Source of the DNA: Seison nebaliae | Taxonomy: Eukaryota; Rotifera; Pararotatoria; Seisonacea; Seisonidae | NCBI GenBank assembly: GCA_023231475.1 | Contig: JALJEE010002316.1 | Location: 62,001-126,000 of the forward strand | Length of the DNA: 64,000 nt | Reading direction: 5' to 3' | Part shown: one piece after another, positions 12,806 to 26,108 of the stretch | Layout of the letters: every line of letters starts with the position of its first letter | Position numbering within the stretch: the first letter of the stretch is position 1 | Translations under genes and position numbers: made by a program | Notes under the pieces: generated by a model | The model's input: only the letters and a program-made list of their open reading frames with translations | Told to the model about the DNA's origin: nothing | Database searches by the model: none

Positions 12806-15800
12806 ATAAATGAAAGAAATTAATGGGATTCAACTGCTACATATCGTTCATCTTTCCATCCAAATAACGTTTCCTCAGATAGGAAATCCTCAGCAAAATA
12901 TACATTTATCTTTGGCACATTTTTCACGCTAAGTGAGTCGAAGACAATACGAAGAAAATCATTCACTTAACATAGTACAAATATTTCCGACAATCTCTTC
13001 TTTCTCATATACACTACTTTTCTCCCAAATAAAGCAAAGGAATTTAATAATGTTTTATAAAAATTTATCTTTTCGTTAAATATTCAATTAATGGTAATTT
13101 GTTTTCTTTTTATGTTCGATCGACCTTGCTGGTGGTAGTAGTAGGGGGAGAAATGGAGCCGGTTTGTTTTGAAATTTATTAAATTTCATTCTCGAGCAAT
13201 ACTTTAATAATGAGATGTATAAGAATAATATTTTGACTGGAAGAGATATGAAAGAAGTCATTTATTCTACTTCAATTCTACATGTACCGTCGCTTGAGTA
13301 AATTATAAAAGACCAATTAAAATGAGAATTTGTTCATGAATAACATCGGTATATGATGGTGGATCATAATAGAATTAGGGGGAGAAGGTCGAAATCAAAA
13401 AATTTATATATATAAATATATGGATGGATATCATAGTCACCGCTTGTTAAAGTGAGTAATGGTTTGAAATGTTTTATAGTAGAAGAGGAGGAATCAGTCC
13501 GTCAGGAGAAATTACTACACTTACAGGAAACCGATAAAAGCCAACTCTTAATCGATGAAGGATAATGGATTAGATTGAAACGATTATAAATTTCATACGG
13601 AGAAATCGTTTAATAATTCAGGAAATTTAATTGTTAAATATGATTATGATTGATAAATTAAATTAGTAAATGATAGAGGCGAAAGAAAGGAGTACTGTTA
13701 AGAAAGAAACTTTTAAAATAAATAAGACGCAGAGCACCATCATAAATCACTATAAGTGGTTGATTGATATACTGGCAATAAAAGAGAGATCAAGTAAATA
13801 GCATAGTCGGAAGGATTGACTAGAACGTGTCTGCTCTTCGATTATATAAGGATTTTTAACAGATTGTTCAATCGGCAATATTTCCATATTTTGATTTTTC
13901 TTATTCGCATTCAAATGAATTCATATACGATGAGTCTCCTTCTCATCCTTCTTTCTAGATAGGATTCCTTTGAGTTGTATGTACGAAACGAGTTGGAGTT
14001 ACCTTTCCCCAATAAAGCAAAATGGCATCGTTTATCTTATGTTCGAGATGAGGATGATAATGATGATGATGAAATAGTTGTGAGGGGATTGTAATTCTAG
14101 CATTAAATTTATTATCATTTTCTCATTTCCTTTTGTGTTTATCTTTCTTTCGCTATTAAGATATTCGTTGCCTATCTCTCTTTCTTCAATAAACGGCAAA
14201 ATTTCCAATCTGATTATATTCAGTTCCATTCTCATTCTTTTCCATTGCCAATATTATTTTATTCTTGTGCTAATTGCCATTATTATCATTATTATTCTCC
14301 GTTCCTCCCACCGATCTTTTGGATTATTGCTCGATCGGTATTTCTCCTACAGATTTATCAGCGTATGCTCGTCATCTCACATCAACACATTCTAATCGGG
14401 TTCCTTCCGTTCGCACAATTAGCCATCTCGACGGCTGATCGGAATGGCAAGTTGTTTTCTTCAAAAACGAATTAATTTTTAATACTCTCATTTACAATCG
14501 ATTAGTTAGTTTACTATTACTCCTCTTATTTCTTACATTTGTTACAAGAAAATAATAACGATCCGCATCTGTTAACATACATTCTTTCATTATCTGCATT
14601 CTGTTCGAAGAAAAATAATGATAATCGATCGATCACTTGCACAGAAATTCTACTGAAATATTTACTGTGGCAGACTATATAAACAGGTTCCATTTCAACA
14701 ATTTTTGTCCATCATAGCCCCTTCTATCTCACACTCTCCCTTTCTCTGTTTCCGTGTAGGGAGAGAGGAAAGAGCGATGCATCATCTATCCAACATTAGA
14801 TCAACATGTAACTTCTTTAATTGAATGCATTTTAAATAAAGAACAATTTAATTCATTTTCACTCACACAACTTTCATCACTTGAATTTTGTTCGAGGTTC
14901 CCCCCAAAAAAACTTAATCACCCCATTATTCTCTATCAATCATTAAACTTTCACTCACTACTTGTCGTCCCAATCTATTAATCTTCGTCGAATTCCTCCC
15001 AGTCAATATCCCAGTCCAAATTTACCGATTCGTCTTAATCGATCGATTAGTGGAATGATTCGAACTGAAAACATTAGAAATCAGTCCCTTCTTTATTGTT
15101 AATACAAAGACTTTTTTTGGAGACATATAAAGTAGTATAATGAATGAAAGTATTCTGATTTGTAATATCAATTATTATACGACCAAATGAAGTCATATTA
15201 GGGAGAAGTATATATCTCATCTTTTTTATATTAATCAGAATAAGAATATATTGATTGAAGCATAATAGACGTTCAAGGCAAATATTCAAGATGCCGCTTA
15301 TCGTTCTATCCATTATTAATATTAATGAATTTTCTTATTCATATTCGGAACCTTATCATGATCAATATTGTTATTTGCCTTTTTATCAAAAATAATAATG
15401 GTAGCAAGACCTGATACTGTTATTCTCCCAATTTAATCTTTCTTCTTTTTTTTACTTCAATTATTTCATAATACTACCAACAATTATTGTAAGTTCATTC
15501 CTTCTCCTCAACTGATACAACCCAATTCAATAAACGTAAGAGGCCAAACTTCCCTACTCATTCTCTAATCGACAATTCTCATCTAGACATTCTTTTCGAT
15601 AAAAATTAATTTATTCGTAATCGAATTCGCTTTTTGGGAGATTTCTGGACGGGATGATTTCTAAAAATAAACACATCTCAACTTCATTTTTTCTCGTCGA
15701 TTATTATTCATATCATATTTTCGGTTTTTTAAGTCTTCATTCATTTAATAGATTAATCTCTTCCATTTTCCGCATAGACAATATGTTGCAATGTTCAATG

Positions 15801-15973
15801 TTCTTCCATCTCAGTAAGTCATCTCTGCAACATTAACAACATCTACCGATGAGATTGAACTTACCTCCAGAAAGAGATGTTTGGAAGAATTTCGTTCAAT
15901 CAAATAAGCTCAATTTTTTTCAATACTACAAGATTATACGTGATAATTCTCTTTATTCTTCAAACCGAATCAG
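12806..15973. other. Intergenic region upstream of nAChR exon 1A
   Basis: An AATAAA overlaps the GPCR stop (12805-12810) and is the likely poly(A) signal. The frames at 14135-14475 and 15654-15836 are hydrophobic or low-complexity and have no family features. A TATA-like TATATAAA at 14676-14683 could serve a transcript starting near the upstream receptor exon, but it is 1.3 kb away. Nothing else is supported. Confidence 0.4.
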
Positions 15974-16408
15974 ATGTTCCAGTCATTCGTTTTAATATTG
16001 ACAATGTTATCGATCATTAACCAATCTTCATCTGTTCAAAACCATTTAAACAACGATCGATCATCATCCAACTTATCACAAGTTATATCGACACTTTCAG
16101 ATTCATTCACCAGCATTTCTCCTCGTTCATTGTAGTACCCTCCACCAATCTCGATTTTCGAAGACGCAATGTATCGTCGCATGAGATCTCTTAATACTGA
16201 TTATTATTATTCAGCTGAGCCGACACGTTCAGCGAAACTTGGTTTCGACAACGACGGTGACGGAGAGGTCGACGATAGCTACAGTATTGAATATGCATTA
16301 TTAAACAATCTTCTGAAAGACTATCAAGATTTCGTTCGACCAGCCGCAAGACATGATAAAGCCGTCAATGTTATATTTGGCTTATCGCTCGCTCAGATTA
16401 TTGATGTT
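15974..16408 (+). CDS. nAChR alternative 5' exons 1A (signal peptide plus start of ligand-binding domain)
   Basis: Exon 15974-16081 encodes 36 residues beginning MFQSFVLILTMLSIINQSSS, a plausible signal peptide. Removing a 54 bp intron (16082-16135, donor GTTATA, acceptor TTGTAG) joins it in frame to 16136-16408 (91 codons). That exon holds an acidic linker (DNDGDGEVDD) and the receptor helix and first strand: LLNNLLKDYQDFVRP, NVIFGLSLAQIIDV. It ends at a GTTAGT donor in phase 0, the same phase and same residue as the second 5' exon at 22636. No receptor-like exon follows before 22238, so splicing over about 6.4 kb to 22770 is the simplest reading. A pseudogene or truncated duplicate is the alternative. 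Confidence 0.72.
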
Positions 16409-19400
16409 GTTAGTCTTTCCTTTAACTTAATTGAAAAAAGAACGTAGTTCTACCTTCGCATCATCGTAATATGTTGTCTAAGGAAAAAAATGTTTTGCGC
16501 ACATTTTGTGCACAAAAAAACTTTTGCGCAAAAATTGTCAATATTGTTCCTGGAACATTTGGTGCTGGAAAAAATGAAGATAGCTGAACTTGTACTCTTT
16601 ATGGAATGGGAAATTTAATATGTTTAATTGAATAATTACGTTTTGTGATGGAAAACAATCACGAATCCTTACCTCGAACATTTCTTATTGACGGATCAAA
16701 ATGAAGGAAAAGGTAATTGATTGCTGATAGCAGAAGATGGAATTATAATAATTGGAAACTGGAGAAAAAAAATAGATGATGACTAATATGTTTATCTAGT
16801 CAATATGCCAGTAAAATCGTTTCAGACAATATTAAAATGATTATTGAATAATTCTCGACATATTTCAAACAATATGCTTTATTACTCATAGGTCGACAAA
16901 ACAATCATTCATTTCTACTTCATTTCTTCCTAATTCATTTCTTTCTAATTCATCGAAACATCATCAAATACCATTTTCAACGACGTCTCACATTTTTATT
17001 TCTATTTTTTATTTCCATTATTTAAGATTACTCAATCTATACATAGGGATCATGACGGAAACGTTTCATATGTGAAGTAGTTCCTTCTTCTTTTAGTCGT
17101 CGTCATTCGTTCCATTCCAGCACTTTAGAAGTAACTTCAAGTCATCTAATTTCTCTTCCATATCCAACCATTTGGAATGGAAGGGAATTTGTCGATTTTA
17201 AGGAAGATTAATTATAAGCAAATCCAAAAATCTGCTCGATCATTCCAAATTGATTATTCGTTCTCGTCCCTCCCCATCAACTTACGGTTCATATACGACG
17301 AAATAGAAAATCCTTCAGCCACGGATCGTGTGATCAATCCACTTTCCAATTGTTCCATATCATCACGTAACATTCACTTCTTCACAAAATTTATTTGACA
17401 TATTCGAAGTATAATGCGTCAAGCTATTTCCCAATAAATATTTAATAATTCCTATAAGTCGTTTTCTCTTCTGCACATTCGTCCCATTAGATTGAATAGC
17501 GAAGACTCATAAAGATCTCTCTTCGATTTATTGATTGATTCATTCGAATTTTACAGGAATCACTTTCGTGGAAATTGATGACTGATGGAAAATGGGGAAA
17601 CCTTTTCTCTTTTATATTCCGAACAAATTCATAAAATAAATTTCTAAGAAATTCAAAAAATTGTTTTGATACTATTATCATATTCTCAAATTTTCATATT
17701 TCCAAAATCTCTTACAAATTGTTTAATGTCAATAATGTAGTAATTGTGCGGAATTAGTTTGTTCTTTATCGTACCTGGAATAATGTGAGAAAGACATTGA
17801 TAGACCATTCCAGTAGAATATTCCACTTTCTGTAACATCTGTATCTTATTTATTATTTGAGGAGTCATCAAATATTATCCAAATTATTTATCTATTTGTA
17901 AAGAAAAAATTAAAAATTCATTTTCTAAACCATTCTGTCTACCATCTCCTGATGATTGGAGAAGATTCCTGCAAAAATTCTCCTTTCTCCCAAATAGAAT
18001 TACATGGAAATATTTGCACTACATATGGTTAATTTGTAGAATGTTTGAAAATTAACTATATTATTTTAAACTAATGTAAATTAGCACGTCATAAATTTAT
18101 TATTGTATATAATTTTCATGGTTCCAAAATTCCATAAAACAAAGATTGAAAGTAATTTAAATATTTATTTAATTTAGTCGTTTTGTCCATATAAAAGTAA
18201 CAGAATATTCTCCTGGTAAACATTCTCTCGTTGTTAATTTTAGGGGAAAATTTATAAATTAAAATTTAGTTTCAATGAAAATTTCGTTGGCAGATTGAAA
18301 AAGTAGTTTAAAGTGAGTCAAAAAAAGTAGATATGAGAAAACAGTTCTGAAACAAGAAAAATTTGTATGAAGAGTTTGTTTAGCTTTGGACTTGGATATT
18401 TTGTTTCGGAGATCGTTCTCCTCATCGTTTTCCAAGTGAATATGCAGGTTGTGGGCATGGAAGGTAGATGAGAGATGATTCGTTAACGAACGAGAATGAA
18501 AACGGAATTTCTTATCTAAATCGCCCTTAGCAATAATTTATTATGTTGTAAGGAAATGACAAATATTCTGGGAGTGGATACCTTATGACGAAATAATTCA
18601 TTAAATAATTAGTTGAAAGCCTGATAAGAACATCAGGGGAGGCTCTGCAAATCCTCAGACATTACTTAATAGTAAAGGAAAGTACCGGAAATTTATTTAA
18701 TATTAATTTCATTCTTTTTCCCATTCGTTCTGATGAACAGCATTTGTATCTGTTGACGAAATTACTAGGCAAATCAAATTATGTAAAGCGGATTGAAACA
18801 ATTAGAAGTTTAGTCCGTGTGAGAAACTAATGAGTTTCTAAGGCACTTGCAGCTTAAACTCTTCTATATATCAATGTTAATTAATCGACTGAACGTATCT
18901 CAACGGATCTAATTATGTTATATAACGACACATCATTCTCTGTCGTTATAATTAGCTAGCATAACAAGATTTGGAAGAGAAACCCAAAGAAATGTTCCAA
19001 CTGGAGAAAATAATCCATTTATAATATACCACTCACAATTGGGTGTGTGCAAGATTAAATAATTCATCTATTGTTGAGATTAGTCAACATATTGATTTGG
19101 TTGTTAGATGTCAATATTGATTATGAATATTCTCCTCACAATGTTTATATTCTTACCTAACAAATGGAAGTGTAAGTGTGCACTGTTATCGTACAAATGC
19201 ATCTGACCTTGGCGGGAGAAAATCTTAAGAAGTTTCAAACTATTTGAAATCGATTCATTTTTATCATTCTTCACGTTGTTTATTCGTTTGAAAATGCTGA
19301 ATAAATGTAATTTGGAAGGGAGAATGTTATTGAATGAATTGGAAGAATTTGACGCAGGGGCGGCAGTATGGGAACATGGCAGATGGCGGAGGAGACGGAG

Positions 19401-22400
19401 AAATCTCCAACGTGTAATTTCCTTTCTAAGAAAAAAACAAGTCAGATTTGTTAGAGAGATTGGAGGAGATTGGAGGAGAAAATGATGGGTGTTCTCGTAC
19501 AATCATTCTTTGACTGATGGAGCCAAATTTGTAATGATTGTCCTAAATGAAACGTATTCGACCAATTGATAATTTGTATTATTTGGGGAAAGATGTGTGT
19601 GTTGTTATGGGAGTATGTCGAAACAACTGTAAATTGTCCAGTGGAGCATTATATGTATGAATAGTCAGAAATATATATATATATATATATATATCTGTGT
19701 GTCGGAGAGGATTAAGGAATATTCGATTTCTCCTCCAAATCTTCAATGTCACTTGATATGTTGGTGAAATAATTGTTCAAATTAAGTACTTACCTATTCA
19801 TTCAACTAACTGCAATTCGTTTTATATCTATATAAACTGCGAGAATGTAGCTTGTTGGAGGCATCTATCTAGTTGTGTGGATTGGTGAATCAGTTTCGTC
19901 TATCCATCTACCTAACCGTCTACTCATCTTCCTATCTTGCCTATCTAACTATTTATCTACTTATTTGTTCTTGGAACAATCCTCATTTTCTTTTAGTCGA
20001 ACACAATTATAAGAAATCAATGAAGGACAATTCGTTTAGTCGTATAATTCTCATATCTCCATAACATTCTCATACACGTACGATTGGTGGAGGCAGATGC
20101 AAATCAGTGGAAGACACAGACGTTCCTTCCACCTTACTGGAGAGAAGAATGTTGCAATGTTTTCGAATTTGCGTTTTCACGTGTATGACAGATTTTATGG
20201 GGGGGAAACGAAAATAGAAAAGAAAAATTGATTTGAAAAGAAGAAACTATCTATTCGACGTATATGTACGTCGTTCTGTGAGATAATGTGAAGTAGCACG
20301 ACTAACGTAAGATAGTTAAACAAGATACAGCAATTACATAATGAATATATATCTCAATTCTGACTCGTGCACGAGATTTATTCCCTACCTATCTGATCTT
20401 CTTTGTCTCTCTCGATCTGGTAGTCTGATATGGGCGAGTTGTAAAATTGTCGATTTTAAGGATAGCACTCAATTTATTTTCTTATTGCCACTGCCTCTCT
20501 TCTCCCATCATTAATTTTATTTCAGAGGAATAATAGCAATAATTAATGTTGGATAATGTTTCAATGTTGTTATTGTCATTTTCTTTCTTTCTTTCACTTC
20601 ATCCCAACCAACAACCGTTATCCCGTTCCATTCAATTTCCTTAATTCTGTCATCTGCATTCATTCTTTTATCAATTGCCACTCTCGTACTACTCTCCGTT
20701 TGACAATTGGAAATGTATATGAGGAACATAAACCGATTCTCTAATCGGCAACTAAGGCGAAAGTTATATGTCGGCTGATTAGCAGAGGGGAAGATGGTGT
20801 GAATTAGTCCCTGCTCCCTTCCTCCATCAATCCAATTTGCCAATTTATAATTTGATTCATCGATGTCCGATAAAATAAACTTCTCCTCACACTACAACTG
20901 ACGCTATCCACTTTTCATAATCATCTTATCAACCTCGACTTATCTGCACTCGTCTTCTCGAAGGTTAGTTGAATTGATTGATGATAACTGGAATGACTAT
21001 TCCAAATGGTTTTCTTCCTCCACCATTTCTCCCCCAATATTCATATCAATACATTATTTTTTCGGGAAAATTATCTCAATATCATTCCTATTCGTTTTTT
21101 GCACATAATTAGAGAAAGAAATCATTTAATTCATTATTCATCATAATCCTCTCGGAGAGAATGATATTTACGTAAGTATTCCTGGTCTTCCTGAACTGGT
21201 GGAATGATTTCTATAAAACTCGTTATTAAATCAAATTATTGTCAGTCTTCTTCTCATCTTTGCCTTTCTCAACTTCACCAAATCATATCTATTATACTAT
21301 AAAATATATTTACATTTCTCCGTCCCTCCCTCCCATTGTCAAATAAGACCATGTTGATTCCATCTTTTCATCATTTCCCTTACGCTGGAGAACTGTTTGT
21401 AGTAAAAATTGTACGTCGAAGTTCGTTCAGTTCCTTCTTTCGAACGATATAAAATCACGTCTTTAAATTAATAGCAAACTAATATTGGAGGATGAAAGTC
21501 AATATGGAAATGATATTTGCCGATTTCAATTGATATGTGCGTCGTACACCTGATGAGAATGATGAGAAATGCCTTAATTCAACTTGAACAAATCTTCTAA
21601 TTTCAGATAATCATATTAATAATTTTTGATGGACGCACTCAATTTTTGGATATATGACATATGTTTCTCCCCATCACTTCCCCATCACTAATTCTCGTTG
21701 ATTTGACGTTGATTCTTCGGTTAAATAAATTGGCTAAATTAAAAGTGTTCGCTTTCTCGAATTTGTTATGTAAAATTAATTTTCTTAAATAATAATAACG
21801 TGAGAGGACGGTGTTTTTCTCCGAAAAGTTTCGTGTGTGCAGTGTTGATGCAGATAAATAAATTAAATATTAGGAATATATTATCAAATTGAGCGAAGAA
21901 AGTATTAGTAGAATTACAATCAAATTATTCATATATCTTCATGTGTCCCCGATGAAGGATTGATGTGTCGATATATATATATATATATATATATGATATA
22001 TCGAGAATGCGTCGACATCGGCTTTCCAAGAACCTATAAACATTTTTTACTATAAAAAAAGATTGCCAGAGATTGATATTTCATTTGAAAGAAAAGGAAG
22101 AATCTTGAATCATAATCGATTGTATAGTATCTTCGCTCTCAAGTATATGTCCAATACAATGGTGTAATTGTGCACGTCGCCAGGGAGCGATATTGAAGGC
22201 TGCTAGTACTCGACGGAACAAATAGCCGTCGGAATTTATGAAGAGGTATTTATTATTACCTCAACCTATTCATCCAAAATCATTGTACGAAGCCCATGCC
22301 AATGACTCGTTTACTCTCCAATTTTTCTTCGTACTACCACAACCTACAACATTGTCATCAATTCCATGCATTCAATTTGCACATATGAGACGACAATGTT

Positions 22401-25400
22401 TTTCTGTTACTTTTGCTATTGGAAACAATTTTACATCTTCAATCATCATACATTCACTCTATTGTCTCCTCTTTCTGATGATAACAAGTCCGATTGCTGC
22501 CAACGAAATGGAAAGGAAACTCCTCGATCGACTTCTCGAGAAGAAGTATTATGATCGCGACATTCGTCCCGCCCTCCGACACAATCATTCAACTATCGTC
22601 GTCTTTGGATTAGCATTAGCCCAAATTATCGATGTCGTTAGTTACGAAAAATCAGATTTGTTTATTGCGGAAAGAAATTTTAAAAATTTGGAATATATTA
22701 AAATTTAAAATAATTTAACCTTAAAATTAGTCACATAATTACATTGTTAATTGTTGTTTTTGTTTGAAGGATGAGAAGAACATGATAATTACAACGAACG
22801 GATGGTTAAACCAGAATTGGATAGACCATAAACTAAGATGGAATGCCAGCAAATATGGTGGAATTAAAGAACTTCGCATACCGGTTGAAAAGATATGGAA
22901 ACCTGATATTATTCTCTATAACAAGTTCGTGGATAATCTGTTTCTGATTTAATCTCAAATTCTAATTGTAGTGCTGATCCAATGGCGAAAATGTCGACCG
23001 TTTCCACTAACATGATCGTCACGTACGAAGGTAATGTCACTTGGTTATCGAGTGTCATCTTCAAATCATCTTGTTCGATCAATGTGCAGCATTTTCCGTT
23101 CGATCGACAGGAATGTCAATTGGATTTCGCTTCTTGGACGTACGACACATCATTCATCAACATTACATTGGCATCGGAGAAAGGTGACATTTCAAATTTC
23201 ATGAAAAACGGTGAATGGCATCTCGTGAATATGACGGTGAAGCGAGAGAATAAAATGTTTTCATGTTGTCCCGCACCATATTCGATGATGCACTACAACA
23301 TCATCATTCAACGAAGACCATTATTCTACGTATTCAACATGATCTTCCCCTGTGTCGTCATTACATTAGTCTCATTTCTCGGCTTTTGTCTACCACCCGA
23401 TAGTGGCGATAAAGTGAACATCGGCATAACAACTCTCTTATCCATCACCGTTTTCTTGATGTTAGTGGCGGAGAGTATGCCTCCCACATCCGAAACTTTG
23501 CCTTTAATCGGTTATTCTAGATTTTTTCTCATTTATATAGCATGTCATCATTTATCATTTAAATTATATTATATTATATCTATTTATAATTATATATTTA
23601 TAATTATTATTTATAATCTATTTCAGGCGTTTATTATGGTATCACGTTGATTATCGTTTCATCAGCGACGACATTCGCTGTCGTAACGTTGAATGTGAGT
23701 TATAAAGGTCATGAAGGAAAACATCTATCATCATGGGTGAAAACGATCTTCTTCCATTGCATTGCACCCATCTTATTTATTAAGTTAACTTTACCCGATA
23801 GTATCGGAACACCGGTTAGTAAGTCGATTTAATTCGCTTCTGTTCATTAAATCCGTTTTCATTGTGTTCGTTCCGAAATGTGTTACCCAAATATGTCATA
23901 ATTTGTGTTAAAAATGGCAATGGTTCATCCTAAATATTATCATTTTAGTACTGTATATTATGTAAAGTTTGAATTTTCTTAAACAACATGAAATTGATGA
24001 GAATAAACTAAAATTTTTAACTTGTTGTACAGCCGAAACCGAAAGTGGAAAATCTTATAGATCTCTCCAAACACAAATATCACGGCGAGGACGAAAACGT
24101 TTCGAAATGTCTCAAATATTTCGAACGAGTTGGCGTCACTTCAGTATGTGTCAGTTGTTGGAAGAAACATGTGAAGCACAAGAAATATTCAGGCAATCAA
24201 ATATCGAACAATCGATATTCGAAGCCTAAATCATATCATGAAAATTTCCATCAATATCAATCCGATGATGAGAATGACGAAGATCTCGATGATGTCACAT
24301 CAACGAAACAATTGCACCTTCACAATAACGATTATTCCAAAAATAAATCGAACAATCCCCAATCGACCGATTCAAGAAATTCAAAAATTTTGCACTTGAA
24401 AAATTCGAATAAACTCCTAGAAAATGTTTCATTGGATGAAACGAAAATGTCCAAACTTCAACAACAACAACAACATCATCACCATCTTCATCATCATCCA
24501 CAACAACAACAACAACAACAACAACCATTTGTGGGATTTAATACGACTTCGTTTACTAATTTCAAGACGCAAAACTCACCGAAAAACCACCAAAATATTT
24601 CTTCGAGATATTCGATGAATGAAAGTGCAAATTCTACTTGTTCCGTCAATGTGATGACCCCGACGATTATGCAGAACATAAATAATACGAATCCGAAACA
24701 TTATCAGAATTCACAATTCCATCGTAATATGATTAATCGATATGCTTCCGATGTCAGTCATTCATTTACTGACGGTCGTAGTAATTCGTTGGCACGAAGT
24801 AATGTCGATTTGAGTGGTCATCAACAATTTTCGAGAAAGAATGATAATTCTGCCTATATTGGAGCGAAGTTGTTATTGCGAGCTACGAATTGTCATCGAA
24901 AGGAACCGCAACAAATTAAATTCAATATCGAATCTGATCGAAGTGAGTCACGTGACGCAAATCATATTCAATTGTTAAGTCATCGGAAACATAATCGAAG
25001 ACAGAAAGTAACTTCCGATAACGTTTCCAGAACAACTGACGATGCCAATGCTTTGTTATTAAATACGAATAATTCAAAAAATATTAAAAAACCAATACCA
25101 TTGATAGCGATGAGTTCCCGTATCAGAAATTCTGATGTCGCTATCGGATTAGGTGATGTTGAAAGAAACGAATATAATTTATTGCCGAAGAATGTGGAGA
25201 AAGCGAAAACAGATAATAGATATTTCTTACAAGAGACTAATTGTTTAGACAATGCATTAACATCGACGATAAAGAATGTGGAGAAATTGTCATCGGGTGG
25301 GAAAGGTGGGAAGAGAGCGTTGAAAATCAATACGGCCTATTCCTCCCAAAATCCCAGTGACTTGCACCAAAATACATTGACAAAATATCAGCAAAAGAAT

Positions 25401-26006
25401 CCGTCGCAATCCAACGAAGGTGTAGCGATGACGATGTGCAATCATGGGAATAATGAATGTCTCCAAAAGACTTATCAATCGAATGGTGAGACTGATGGTA
25501 ATTACGAATTTGAAAATGGCACATGTATTCAGAATGATTCATTATCCAATTCGGATTATATGGATAATTCTGATAATGAGGATGGTCGTAACATCAAAAT
25601 TCGACAACGACATATGATCTCCAAATCTCCTTCATTTTATAATTATACGAGAATGGATGACGGTTCTTGTCATCGTTATAATGCGACATCATTCACTCCA
25701 TATATGCCATCGGGAGGCAACAAGTACAAGATGAAGAATCGTATGACAGCTTCTGCTATCCTTGAACAGCAATTTGCCTATGTACTTTCCAAAATCCATC
25801 AAACGATCGATAAGAATGAAATTCGATTAAGAGATCAAGCGAAAAGTGAAGAGATTAGAACAGAATGGAATCAACTAGCATTAGTTCTCGATCGAGTCTT
25901 CCTTCTACTCTTCCTAACATGTACTGCCCTCTCATTCTTTCTCATTCTCATGACATCACCTCATTTCACCTTCGCTGCTTTGTACAGTGGACAGTTATAC
26001 GATTGA
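15974..26006 (+). CDS. Nicotinic acetylcholine receptor alpha-type subunit (pentameric ligand-gated cation channel)
   Basis: Body exons: 22770-22924, 22972-23510, 23627-23814, 24033-26006. Two alternative 5' parts fit: 15974-16081 plus 16136-16408, or 22238-22636. The first form gives about 1078 residues. Seen in order: LAQIIDV-DEKN; loop D tryptophan in GWLNQNW; loop A KIWKPDIILYNNAD; the Cys-loop C-x13-C ending HFPFDRQEC; loop B FASWTYD; loop C FSCCPAPY with the vicinal cysteines that define alpha subunits. M1 is FNMIFPCVVITLVSFLGF, then GDK and M2 GITTLLSITVFLMLVAES, M3 YGITLIIVSSATTFAVVTLN, and M4 VFLLLFLTCTALSFFLI near the C-terminus. The family is an acetylcholine-gated cation channel of neurons and muscle. 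The M3-M4 loop is about 650 residues, rich in Asn, Gln, His and Ser. AATAAA at 26043-26048. Subunit orthology cannot be settled; it looks closest to alpha7/alpha9-like groups. Confidence 0.9.
19671..19694. repeat. (AT)12 microsatellite
   Basis: Perfect AT dinucleotide run within the long nAChR 5' intron. Confidence 0.95.
21971..21994. repeat. (AT)12 microsatellite
   Basis: Second perfect AT run, about 250 bp upstream of nAChR exon 1B. Confidence 0.95.
22238..22636 (+). CDS. nAChR alternative 5' exon 1B
   Basis: Open from ATG 22238 to a GTTAGT donor at 22637 (133 codons, phase 0). The likely signal peptide ends at SLYCLLFLMITSPIAA, so an internal ATG at 22385 (MRRQCFSVTF) may be the real start. 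The mature part reads NEMERKLLDRLL, DIRPALRHNHST, VFGLALAQIIDV, clearly paralogous to exon 16136-16408 and joining DEKN at 22770 after a 133 bp intron. Because both 5' ends carry their own signal peptide, they would be used from separate promoters rather than spliced together. Confidence 0.83.
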
Positions 26007-26108
26007 ATAGACGAACAGAATTCACTTCGTTGCTTCTCTCCAAATAAAATGACTTTATAATTTCTCCAATTATCATTTATTTTATTCTTTTTCGTTTGAT
26101 AAATTAAA

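Larger units (their letters stand above)
16409..22237. other. Long intron or intergenic stretch between the two nAChR 5' exon sets
   Basis: About 5.8 kb with no receptor-like exon on either strand. It contains two (AT)12 runs (19671-19694 and 21971-21994). The frames at 17177-17398, 19104-19502, 19873-20064 and 20517-20843 have no domain features and no fitting junctions. If exon set 1A splices to 22770, this is intron; the promoter for exon 1B would then lie in its right end. Confidence 0.5.

Noticed and set aside
22764-22952. 62-codon frame read as a separate small protein
   Set aside because: It is the nAChR exon 22770-22924 running on into its intron; the real exon ends at a GTTCGT donor.
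24295-24679. Minus-strand Val/Asp and Cys-run frames
   Set aside because: Produced by the CAA/CAT tract of the nAChR loop read in reverse.
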